64,000 nt of DNA from NCBI GenBank assembly GCA_963169325.1, contig CAUJEY010000153.1:1-64000 (forward strand), read 5' to 3'. The DNA is from Bacteroidota bacterium (GTDB taxonomy: Bacteria; Bacteroidota; Bacteroidia; Chitinophagales; Saprospiraceae). Shown here piece by piece: positions 56,925-64,000 of the stretch. The first letter of the stretch is position 1, and every line of letters begins with the position of its first letter. The notes beneath the pieces are model-generated. The model did not search any database. It had not been told where the DNA came from and saw only the letters and a program-made list of their open reading frames with translations. Both the position numbers and the translations under genes were made by a program.

Positions 56925-59288
56925 ATGCTAAAACAACTCCCCCTTGTCCTCCTGGTCGGCCTGTTCCTTGCCCCGTTCCTCCTGCTTTCCCAACCTAAAA
57001 TTCAACTCGCTCCCCACGCCACCGGTTTTGTGCGCCCGGTTGATATTGCTCATTGCGGCGACAGCCGGCTCTTTATCGTGGAGCAACGCGGCCTGATCTG
57101 GATACTCGACAGCCTTGGGCAACGCCTGCCCGATACTTTTCTAAATATCGATCCCCGCGTGCGGTCGACCGGCGGCGAGCAGGGCCTGCTGGGCCTTGCC
57201 TTTCCACCCGATTTTGCCCAAACAGGCGTTTTTTACGTAAACTATACCTTCGAACCAAACGGCCATACCCGCATTTCGCGGTTCTCGCTGAAACCCGGCA
57301 ATCCCAACCAGGCCGACCCGAACAGCGAAGAAATCCTGATTACACAAAACCAGCCGTTTACCAATCACAACGGCGGTTGCCTCAAATTCGGCCCCGACGG
57401 CTACCTGTACATCGCCTTGGGCGACGGTGGCTCGGGCGGCGACCCGCAAAATAACAGCCAGACCAAAAACAGCCTGCTCGGCAAATTCCTGCGCATCGAC
57501 GTGGGCAGTACCTCGCCCGGATTACCCTACGCCATCCCGGCCGACAATCCTTTTGTGACCGACCCGGCTTACCGACCCGAAATCTGGTCGCTCGGCTGGC
57601 GTAACCCCTGGCGTTTTTCCTTCGACCGCCTCACTGGCGATATCTGGGTGGGCGACGTGGGCCAAAGCGAACGGGAAGAAATCGACTTCGAGCCGGCCAA
57701 TACCGGCGGGCGCAACTACGGCTGGCGCTGCTACGAAGGCTCGTTTACCTACAATACCTCCAACTGCCCGCCGGCGTCCAGCTTCATCAATTCGGTGTTC
57801 GACTTTGATAACAACTCCCTCGGCTGCTCGGTCACGGGCGGATTCATTTACCGGGGCAGCAAATTTTCCGACCTGTTCGGCGCCTACCTCTTCACCGATT
57901 ATTGCAGCGGCCGCTGGTGGGCTACCCGCCGGCAAACGGACGGTACCTTCTCCACCGTGCAACTCGCCGATTTGGCAAACAGCCAATATGCCACGCTCGG
58001 CGAAGACCGAGATGGCGAACTGTACGTGGCAGCACTGAGCCAGGGTACGATATACCGGATTAATGAGTTATGCTCCGCATTTCAACTTTCCGGAACGGTG
58101 ATCAATGCCACCTGTGTCGGCACCCTCGACGGTATCATCGACCTCAATATTGTGGGCGGCACGGCGCCGTACACATTTAACTGGTCGAATGGGCAGACCG
58201 ACTCTTTAATCGTTTATCTCGATCCGGGCACTTACATCGTGCAGGCAACGGACGGCATCGCCTGCATCCGGCGCGACACTTTCGAGGTGGAGGCCACCAT
58301 GCCGGTGACCACGCCGGACCTCTCTACGTTGTCGTGGACGGCGCCGCTGCCGGAAGCGGGTTTTCTTTGCACGGGCGATACTGTGCTGCTGGAATCTTCT
58401 GAGGCGCCCGCCAATTTCGGCTACCAATGGTATAGAAATGACCAGATCATAAACGGCGCCACACAGCGGCAATATGCGGCCACGCAACCCGGCGAATACA
58501 CCGTGCAATTCGACGGGACGCTGTGTAATTCGGCAAAATCCGAAACAACCACTTTGTCGCCGGTGACGATTGCCGCGCCCTCTATTTCGGTCGCCGGTAC
58601 CACGGTGTTGTGCAGCGGCGATTCTATCCTACTGAGCGCCGACGCAGCGCCGGCCGGATTCACACTTCAATGGTTTCGCAATGATGTGCCGCTACCGGGC
58701 GCCAATGGAACAACACTGACCCTAACGGAAGGCGGCGCATACACCCTGGAGTACCAACGCCCCGGCTGCGATTTGGATCCTTCCAGTCCGGTTACAATTG
58801 TCGAAGAATTCTTGTCCGATCTGGTGGAATTGGTTTATGCCGACGATACACTGGGCGTGTCGCTGGGGGTGTGGACGACCTATCAATGGTTTCTGGACGG
58901 CAATGCCATACCCGGCGCTACGAGCCCGGAATTTGTGCCGGTTCAAAACGGTTTTTACGAATGCCGGCTGACTACTGCGGGCGGATGCACCTATTTTGTG
59001 GGTCTGCAAATAGAAGTGGTGAATACGGCAATACCCGAATCCGTCGCGGCATTTTCGCTGACGCCAAACCCTACTGCGGGTGAATTTTTTGTCCGGCTCG
59101 AACTGACACGCCCCGAACGGCTGACTCTTTTGCTGACGGACACGCAACAACGAACTATTTTTTCGCAAACCCACCAGGGGCAGCGTTTGGACAAGAAAAT
59201 TGATCTGCAACATTTGCCGGCCGGGACCTACTTCCTGACGGTGCAAATGGAAAGCGGAAGTTTTGTGCGGCGGGTGGTGAAAAGGTAG
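56925..59288 (+). CDS. PQQ-dependent sugar dehydrogenase-like protein with T9SS tail, 787 aa
   Basis: Exported soluble aldose-dehydrogenase-type beta-propeller. Signal peptide to about residue 22 (LLLSQ). Domain about 25-375 with GGEQGLLGLAFPPDF, NHNGGCLKFGPDGYLYIALG, then GDGGSGGDP, YAIPADNPFV, EIWSLGWRNPWRFSFDR and GDIWVGDVGQSEREEIDFE. Residues about 385-702 are Ig/SprB-like repeats (NWSNGQTDSLIV; FGYQWYRNDQIINGATQ; FTLQWFRNDVPLPGANG). The T9SS type A tail is from about 705 (FSLTPNPTAGEFFVRLEL). The activity is inferred; these propellers sometimes lack PQQ. Confidence 0.9.
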   Translation: MLKQLPLVLLVGLFLAPFLLLSQPKIQLAPHATGFVRPVDIAHCGDSRLFIVEQRGLIWILDSLGQRLPDTFLNIDPRVRSTGGEQGLLGLAFPPDFAQTGVFYVNYTFEPNGHTRISRFSLKPGNPNQADPNSEEILITQNQPFTNHNGGCLKFGPDGYLYIALGDGGSGGDPQNNSQTKNSLLGKFLRIDVGSTSPGLPYAIPADNPFVTDPAYRPEIWSLGWRNPWRFSFDRLTGDIWVGDVGQSEREEIDFEPANTGGRNYGWRCYEGSFTYNTSNCPPASSFINSVFDFDNNSLGCSVTGGFIYRGSKFSDLFGAYLFTDYCSGRWWATRRQTDGTFSTVQLADLANSQYATLGEDRDGELYVAALSQGTIYRINELCSAFQLSGTVINATCVGTLDGIIDLNIVGGTAPYTFNWSNGQTDSLIVYLDPGTYIVQATDGIACIRRDTFEVEATMPVTTPDLSTLSWTAPLPEAGFLCTGDTVLLESSEAPANFGYQWYRNDQIINGATQRQYAATQPGEYTVQFDGTLCNSAKSETTTLSPVTIAAPSISVAGTTVLCSGDSILLSADAAPAGFTLQWFRNDVPLPGANGTTLTLTEGGAYTLEYQRPGCDLDPSSPVTIVEEFLSDLVELVYADDTLGVSLGVWTTYQWFLDGNAIPGATSPEFVPVQNGFYECRLTTAGGCTYFVGLQIEVVNTAIPESVAAFSLTPNPTAGEFFVRLELTRPERLTLLLTDTQQRTIFSQTHQGQRLDKKIDLQHLPAGTYFLTVQMESGSFVRRVVKR

Positions 59289-59373
59289 GTTTGAAGGTTA
59301 TAAGGTTGGAGGGTTACTGGTTGGAAGGTTTGCGGATTAGGGGATGCGATGTTGGCAATTGCGGCTTTTGTCG

Positions 59374-59381
59374 TACTTTTG
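59374..59381 (+). promoter_or_regulatory. Promoter TTG-N19-TACTTTTG before the small secreted protein
   Basis: TACTTTTG at 59374-59381 with a TTG at 59352-59354 exactly 19 nt upstream, the best -33/-7 pair in the window. Confidence 0.55.
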
Positions 59382-59423
59382 GGCTCGAATCATACTGTTT
59401 TTGAAAAATAAACTTTTTTATTC

Positions 59424-59774
59424 ATGCAAAAAATACTCTTGCTATTCGCGTTTGTTTGCCTGGCGTTGCCGGCCCTGAACGCTCAAAGCGCCCGGCGCGT
59501 AGAAGTGCTTTTCTACAACTCGCACACCAAAACCGACCTGGCAAATATCAAGGCGGAACTGGGCGCGCAAAAAATCCTGCTGGATTATACCCACACGGCT
59601 TTCGATGCAGACGGACGCTTGACGGAAATCGCCTTTACCGTGGACTTTCAGGACGGTTTCAAAGGCTCCGCCGAAACGAAGCAATTGCCGGGAGCCGGCG
59701 AGTCGAAATTCGGTTTTTACCGCGACCCGCGGGCCGGGGCTGCTTCTCCTTTCGGTACGGGGGAGATTAAGTAG
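59424..59774 (+). CDS. Small secreted hypothetical protein, 116 aa
   Basis: A signal peptide (MQKILLLFAFVCLALPALNA, cleavage near AQS) is followed by a single small beta-alpha-like domain: RVEVLFYNSHTKTDLANIKA, then LLDYTHTAFDADGRLTEIAF. The C-terminal segment is Gly/Pro-rich (LPGAGESKFGFYRDPRAGAA). Similar domains occur in M56/BlaR-type proteins of Bacteroidota, but I cannot confirm the family. It has a good promoter directly upstream. Confidence 0.72.
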   Translation: MQKILLLFAFVCLALPALNAQSARRVEVLFYNSHTKTDLANIKAELGAQKILLDYTHTAFDADGRLTEIAFTVDFQDGFKGSAETKQLPGAGESKFGFYRDPRAGAASPFGTGEIK

Positions 59775-59827
59775 TTGAAGTTGATTCATAAGTTCCCGCA
59801 GGAAATTTTCTTGCGACAATTATTTTG

Positions 59828-59915
59828 TCTCCCGCAGATTTCGCAGATCAACGCAGATTTTTATTTGGATAAATTATGAAAACGATCTGCGTAAATCTGC
59901 GGCATCTGCGGGAGA
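59828..59915. repeat. Inverted repeat with CGCAGAT words
   Basis: 31-bp arms at 59828-59858 and 59885-59915 with about four mismatches. Each arm has three CGCAGAT words at about 9-10 bp spacing, around an AT-rich centre. Confidence 0.8.
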
Positions 59916-59946
59916 GGACTTATGATACAACTTTGCTACGATAAAT

Positions 59947-60118
59947 CAGATGTCTCCTTTCAGTCGACATGACAGCTCGCGCGAGCGTAATTTTCCGTCA
60001 GATTTCTCGCTGCGCTCGAAATTTACCGGCAACGCTTTGAATATTTCGAGCGCAGCGAGGAATCCGACGGAAAATTTAAACCCAGATAGCTGTCATCCCG
60101 ACCAAAGGGAGGGAACTG
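59947..60118. repeat. Nested inverted repeat, relative of 49788-50061
   Basis: Outer arms 59947-59975 / 60088-60118 (CAGATGTCTC ... GTCGACATGACAG type, degenerate) and inner arms 59991-60024 / about 60039-60077, containing CTCGCTGCGCTCGAAAT. Confidence 0.8.
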
Positions 60119-60144
60119 AACTAACGTGGTAAATTAGTATTAAA

Positions 60145-60198
60145 AAACAACAAGGGCAATATTTACGGCTTAACCGTAAATACTGCCCTTGTTGTTTT
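60145..60198. terminator. Bidirectional terminator between convergent genes
   Basis: A long stem of about 22 bp with a single mismatch (AACAACAAGGGCA... with ...TGCCCTTGTTGTT) and a loop around CTTAA, flanked by A- and T-runs on both sides. Confidence 0.8.
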
Positions 60199-60231
60199 GT
60201 GTTTGGGATTCCGGCGATCTACACAACCTCC

Positions 60232-63075
60232 TCACCGCCGCACCCGCACCCGGAACCCGGGGCCTCCGCCGCCCGGCCCACCCATTTTGTTCAGGGCATA
60301 CGTAAATTTCAGGGTGGCATAACGCCCAAGCGACGCGGTGCGCACATCTTCCACATAGTTCAAATTGGCGGTCCGGTTGATCCCGACATTGCGGTTCAGC
60401 AGATCGCGTGCGGCAAGGGTTAGTTCGCCGCGTTTGTTTTTCAGGAAAAATTTGGAGATGCCGGCATTCCAGATCGGAATAGCCTGGTCGTAACCCTGCG
60501 ACAAGCCGGTGTTGCTAACCACATTGAGCGAAGTATTGAAGGTCCATCCCCTGGGCAGTTCCAGGTTCAACTCGCCGGTGTAGGTTTGGCGCAGGTAATC
60601 CTGGTTGAACGCTTTGTCGATAGAATACGTCGTTTGATTCCACGCCAGTTCGGCTTCTGCGGTTAGGTTGATCCACTCAGCCGGGGTGAAATCCCAGGAT
60701 AGCGACTGGCTCAGTTGCAGGCCGGCGGTATAGTTTTCGATATCATTGATCAGGTTTTGCCCGCGATTAAAGGCGCCTTCGGTGCGGAGGTTGAAACGGC
60801 TTTTGGCCTTTTTCCAGGGCAAACCGTAGGCGAGGTTGCCGAACAGGCGGTAGTCCGATGACACATTGACCGGTCGATAGCGGCGCACGAACTCCGCGTC
60901 CACCGATTGGGCATTCACGATACGATCCCGGGTGTAGGTAAAAAACAACATGCTGAAAAAACTGCGCATGGTAGCCGGATCAAATTGCATATAACTGGCA
61001 TTCAGGTTGTGCGCGTATTCGGGTTTCAGGTCGGGGTTTCCATCGGTAATATTGAGCGGATCGCTGACGTCGGGCACCGGTTGGAGTTGTTGTACGGTGG
61101 GGGCGTTGATATTGGTGGTGTAGCCGAGACGCAGGTGTTTGGAACTCGTGAAATCATAGTTGAAATCCAGGCGCGGCAGCAGGTGCTGGAACGTTTGACG
61201 CACGGGCTGCCCCAGTCCGCTGGTCACTTCGCCATCGAGGGTTGCTGTTTGGGCATCGAGGCCGGCGCTGCCGTTCCAGGCTTTTCGGTTGATACGAAAA
61301 CCGGCGCCGGCGCGGTGGTAACCGAAGCGGTTGGTGTAGGCGTTGGAGAGGAAGGGGTTGAAGTTGCGCTCGCCGGCCGATAGATCATATACGGCTTTAT
61401 CCGACTGGTTTTCGGCGATGTTGTATTGGTAAGAAAATTCAAGATACCGTTTTTTGCCCAGGGGTTCGGTGTAGGTGGCGCGGGCGCCGAGATTGAGCGC
61501 ATCGTTGATGAAATCCTGGTTTTGATCGAGCGTATCATTTCGAACGGGCTGGCCGGCGGCGTCGAAAAACCGGTTTTCCGAAAAACTGCTGCTTTCCGAA
61601 GCGCTGTGGTTCAGGCCCGCCGTAAAGTTGGTGGAGAAGGTGCGGCCTTTTTTGTTGAACTTATGCCGGTAGAGCAGCCCGCCGGTCCAGTTGGCGCCGG
61701 TGGCGTCGGATTGATACGCGCGGTTGCCGTCGTTGAGGGGCAGGCCGTTGCTGCCGACTGTTTGGGAAGTTGTGGCGGTATTGGCAGCGGACTGGCTGTA
61801 CGTGAGAGCGGAGCTGAGTTGCACGGAATTGAAGGAGTCGATTTTTTGATCGAGGGTCAGGTTGAGCCGGTGGTTGTCGGCGATATTATTTTGGGTTGAA
61901 TTTTCGGTGGAATTAAAATTGCCATTTGGTAAAAACGATTCGCGGTTGGTGTTGCGGGCGTAGTCGCGGTCGGTTTGGGTATAGAAATAACTGGTATTGA
62001 GGTCGCCGGTGTATTTTTTGCCGTATTCCTGGTTGAAGTTGAGGCCGCCGGCCCAGGTTTTGAGGAAGCCGTCGTTTTGGCCGCCGAAGTCCAGCGGCAC
62101 GTTGTTGTCGTCGTCGGAGTTGAATTGCAGGCGCACCATGCCGCCGCCGCCCATCATTTGGCGCATGGCGCCGGAAAAAGCCATGTAGTCGTCGACGGAA
62201 AAGCCGGCCTGGTTCACATTGTTGGCCATGCCGAGCAGGGAGAGTTGTTGGTTGGGTTTGAAGCGGTTGAGACTCGTGCGGCCTTCGTACCGGAAATCGT
62301 TGGGCGACTCCTGTACATCGCTGCCGGCGCCGGCGCTCGCTTGTCCGAACCAGCCGTTTTTTTTGTCTGGTTTCAGGTCGAGGTTGATGGTTTTTTCACG
62401 CTGCCCGTCGTCGATACCGCTGAACACGGCCTGATCCGATTTTTTGTCGAACACCTGTACTTTATTCACGGCGTCGGCGGGCAGGTTTTGGGTGGCGATT
62501 TTGGGGTCGTTGCCAAAGAATTTTTTACCGTCTACCAGCACGTTTTTCACCTCCTGGCCCTGCGCTTTCACCGTACCATCGCGTTCGACCTCCACACCGG
62601 GCAGTTTTTTAAGCAGGTCTTCCACCAGGGCGTTTTCTTTTACTTTAAACGAGCCGGCGTTGTATTCGATGGTGTCGTTTTTGATATTCACCGGGTTGGC
62701 TTCTCCGGTGATCTGCACTTCGTTGAGCAGGGTATTTTTGATTTCCATTGGCAGGATGCCGAGCGATACCTCCTCGCTACCTCCCGGCTCCCCTGCAGGG
62801 GGGATTTGCACGTGGCGTTGCAACGTTTGATAGCCGAAAAAGGTGGCGCGAAGCAGGTAGTCGCCGTTGTTCAGGTTTTTAAACTCAAAACTACCGCCCG
62901 TTTGCGAACGGGTAAAAAACAGCAACGAACTGTCCTGCGGGTGGAGCAGCATCACCGTTGCCATTTCCAGCGGTGCGCCGGCGCTGTCCTGCAACATACC
63001 GCGCAGGGTGTGTTTTTGGGAAAAAAGCAGGAATGGGACCAGGAACAGGGGGAAAAAAAGCAAATTTGTTTTCAT
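60232..63075 (-). CDS. OMP_b-brl_3-type outer-membrane beta-barrel / TonB-receptor-like protein, 947 aa
   Basis: Outer-membrane protein. Signal peptide to about residue 20 (LLFSQ). N-terminal carboxypeptidase-regulatory-like domain about 22-110 (RGMLQDSAGAPLEMATVMLL ... YLLRATFFGYQTLQ). A plug-like region 115-230 follows: NPVNIKNDTIEYNAGSFKVK, VEDLLKKLPGVEVERDG, VLVDGKKFFGNDPKIA. A long barrel continues to the C-terminus, which ends basic (RVRVRR) rather than with an aromatic strand. A Gly/Met-rich loop at MMGGGGMVRLQF. The substrate is unknown. The -7 box at 63181 implies a leader of about 100 nt. Confidence 0.88.
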   Translation of the reverse strand: MKTNLLFFPLFLVPFLLFSQKHTLRGMLQDSAGAPLEMATVMLLHPQDSSLLFFTRSQTGGSFEFKNLNNGDYLLRATFFGYQTLQRHVQIPPAGEPGGSEEVSLGILPMEIKNTLLNEVQITGEANPVNIKNDTIEYNAGSFKVKENALVEDLLKKLPGVEVERDGTVKAQGQEVKNVLVDGKKFFGNDPKIATQNLPADAVNKVQVFDKKSDQAVFSGIDDGQREKTINLDLKPDKKNGWFGQASAGAGSDVQESPNDFRYEGRTSLNRFKPNQQLSLLGMANNVNQAGFSVDDYMAFSGAMRQMMGGGGMVRLQFNSDDDNNVPLDFGGQNDGFLKTWAGGLNFNQEYGKKYTGDLNTSYFYTQTDRDYARNTNRESFLPNGNFNSTENSTQNNIADNHRLNLTLDQKIDSFNSVQLSSALTYSQSAANTATTSQTVGSNGLPLNDGNRAYQSDATGANWTGGLLYRHKFNKKGRTFSTNFTAGLNHSASESSSFSENRFFDAAGQPVRNDTLDQNQDFINDALNLGARATYTEPLGKKRYLEFSYQYNIAENQSDKAVYDLSAGERNFNPFLSNAYTNRFGYHRAGAGFRINRKAWNGSAGLDAQTATLDGEVTSGLGQPVRQTFQHLLPRLDFNYDFTSSKHLRLGYTTNINAPTVQQLQPVPDVSDPLNITDGNPDLKPEYAHNLNASYMQFDPATMRSFFSMLFFTYTRDRIVNAQSVDAEFVRRYRPVNVSSDYRLFGNLAYGLPWKKAKSRFNLRTEGAFNRGQNLINDIENYTAGLQLSQSLSWDFTPAEWINLTAEAELAWNQTTYSIDKAFNQDYLRQTYTGELNLELPRGWTFNTSLNVVSNTGLSQGYDQAIPIWNAGISKFFLKNKRGELTLAARDLLNRNVGINRTANLNYVEDVRTASLGRYATLKFTYALNKMGGPGGGGPGFRVRVRR

Positions 63076-63094
63076 AGCGTAACCCGTTGGAAAG

Positions 63095-63165
63095 TCAAAA
63101 TGTAAAAGGGTGCCGCGTGCGCCTTTTACATTTTACATTTTGACTTTTACATTTTGACTTTTACA
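63095..63165. repeat. Inverted repeat with TTTTACATT words in the barrel-gene leader
   Basis: AAGTCAAAATGTAAAAG (near 63095) pairs with CTTTTACATTTTGACTT-like copies repeated at 63120-63160. It lies between the predicted start of transcription (about 63177) and the barrel start codon, so it would be in the 5' UTR. Confidence 0.7.
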
Positions 63166-63180
63166 TTTAAAATACTCCGG

Positions 63181-63188
63181 CAAAGGTA
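63181..63188 (-). promoter_or_regulatory. -7 box for the OMP_b-brl_3 gene
   Basis: TACCTTTG on the minus strand, an exact TAnnTTTG match about 105 bp upstream of the start at 63075. Confidence 0.45.
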
Positions 63189-63525
63189 TTTCCCCGGTCT
63201 GGTCCGGCAGGTTAAGCGACCTTGAAGGAAGGTTAAATAAGGTTAATGACGGGTAAACGTCAAATATGTGCCGGTTTTGGATCAATTTTTGCTTCGTAGT
63301 TTCCTTTTTGCCCGCGTTCGGGCTTCCTATATCGATTACACAAGCGCTTCCTGCTCTGATATCGGCATCATCTTGCTTCCGGTTCAGTGTTGTAATCTGG
63401 CACTCGCCGCTTTAATCCACGAACACTAATTTCGTTTACCTCGGGACTTTTTTCATGTCTTTTCTGTCACGCTGCGGAAAAGGAGTATTTGTTTATTCAC
63501 AATTTCGAGGATAATCCTCTGGTCT

Positions 63526-64000
63526 ATGAAAAAAAGTATCTGTACTATCGCCAAGGTTTTGGTGTGGGGCTGGATGGCTGTACCCGCGTTAGTAATTGCC
63601 GGACAACCAATAGCACCTGCGAACCAAATGTTAACTGACCGGGCCGCTGTGGCCCAAACACTCCACCACATTTATTCACCATCAGACTTTAGAATCGACT
63701 GGCCGGACGTCCTTTGTCCGGGAGAAATACTGGCGTTTTGCACGCCGGAATTGGCTGATACGAAATACCACTGGGGAATTTCGGGCCATGCCACCATCAC
63801 GGATTCGGCAGACCGGCCATGCACGCAAGTAGCTGCCTGGGATGTCTGCAATGGCAGTTTTACGATTCGTTTGCGTATTGAGGCGCCGGGTTTAGATACT
63901 GTTTTAGAAAAAATCGTAATCGTACAGGACAAGGTCCCGCCCACCATTGCTTGCCCGAAAGACATCACTGTATCCTGCGACGAGCAATTGCCCTCACCCG
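63526..64000 (+). CDS. HYR/Ig-like secreted protein, 3' partial
   Basis: The ATG at 63526 opens a frame with no stop up to the window end (158 codons visible). The N-terminus MKKSICTIAKVLVWGWMAVP ending near VIAG is a signal peptide. The following region holds Cys pairs (VLCPGEILAFCTPEL; RPCTQVAAWDVCNGS) and VQDKVPPTIACPKDITVSC, the start of an HYR-like domain, like the N-terminal half of the T9SS protein at 51543. Probably a large surface protein, perhaps with a T9SS tail beyond the window. Confidence 0.78.
   Translation, partial: MKKSICTIAKVLVWGWMAVPALVIAGQPIAPANQMLTDRAAVAQTLHHIYSPSDFRIDWPDVLCPGEILAFCTPELADTKYHWGISGHATITDSADRPCTQVAAWDVCNGSFTIRLRIEAPGLDTVLEKIVIVQDKVPPTIACPKDITVSCDEQLPSP

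Larger units (their letters stand above)
59775..60231. other. Intergenic region of repeats and terminators, 457 bp
   Basis: Three elements follow each other between convergent genes: a CGCAGAT-word inverted repeat (59828-59915), a GCTGCGCTCGAAAT-family nested repeat (59947-60118), and a terminator hairpin (60145-60198). No ORF looks coding. Confidence 0.65.
63076..63525. other. Divergent intergenic region, 450 bp
   Basis: Contains an inverted repeat (about 63095-63165) and the -7 box of the minus-strand barrel gene (63181). From 63190 to 63525 I see no credible gene; no TAnnTTTG box for the plus-strand gene at 63526 was found. Confidence 0.5.

Overview
The window is a chromosomal segment of a Bacteroidota bacterium, most likely from the Saprospiraceae/Chitinophagales side of the phylum. 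The evidence is a SusC/SusD pair, large outer-membrane beta-barrels with carboxypeptidase-like N-terminal domains, at least three proteins with type IX secretion (T9SS) C-terminal sorting domains, a futalosine-pathway gene (mqnC), and repeated TAnnTTTG -7 promoter boxes with little sign of Shine-Dalgarno sequences. I see no rRNA, tRNA, CRISPR array, insertion sequence or phage gene.

Layout. 1-5018: a pseudouridine synthase cut by the window edge, with a long Arg/Trp/Gly repeat N-terminus; a small beta-barrel; nadB; hflX. 5198-14340: a lipoprotein, rpoN, recA, a GDSL esterase, another lipoprotein, meaB, kdsD and a small FN3-like secreted protein. 14341-22013: recQ, an HsdR-N-like nuclease-fold protein, a lipid kinase, a pterin dehydratase, gyrB, a TPR membrane protein and a lysine-rich protein. 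22211-38315: a phosphorus-themed stretch, with a YncE-propeller/phosphoesterase lipoprotein, a 2609-residue T9SS protein carrying duplicated choice-of-anchor-I-like domains and a phytase-like esterase domain, then a tight four-gene operon (TonB-dependent receptor, FAD aminophosphonate-type oxidase, phosphonatase-like hydrolase, MFS-like DUF5690 permease). 38772-46236: SusC, SusD and a GH57/DUF3536 glycosidase. 46402-50240: psuG, a folB fused to a cysteine-rich module, a lipoprotein, a MATE exporter and a complex repeat region. 50241-64000: mqnC, a cohesin/dockerin-like T9SS protein, GNAT and DUF1801 genes, a GH3-type acyl-amido synthetase, a T9SS sugar dehydrogenase, a small secreted protein, an OMP_b-brl_3-type barrel, and the start of an HYR-like secreted protein that runs off the window.

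The most interesting material is (i) the candidate outer-membrane-to-cytosol aminophosphonate uptake and C-P cleavage operon at 33156-38315, beside two large exported phosphoesterase/phytase-like proteins, and (ii) a class of long intergenic inverted repeats. Their arms are tandem short words, the word differs from locus to locus, and they sit mostly between convergent genes. In one case the repeat supplies the stop codons and last residues of both convergent genes.

Functions are inferred from motifs visible in the translations and from knowledge of the families. No database search was run. Starts were moved from the longest possible ORF where a TTG/GTG-initiated extension looked implausible or where a -7 box lies between two candidate starts.
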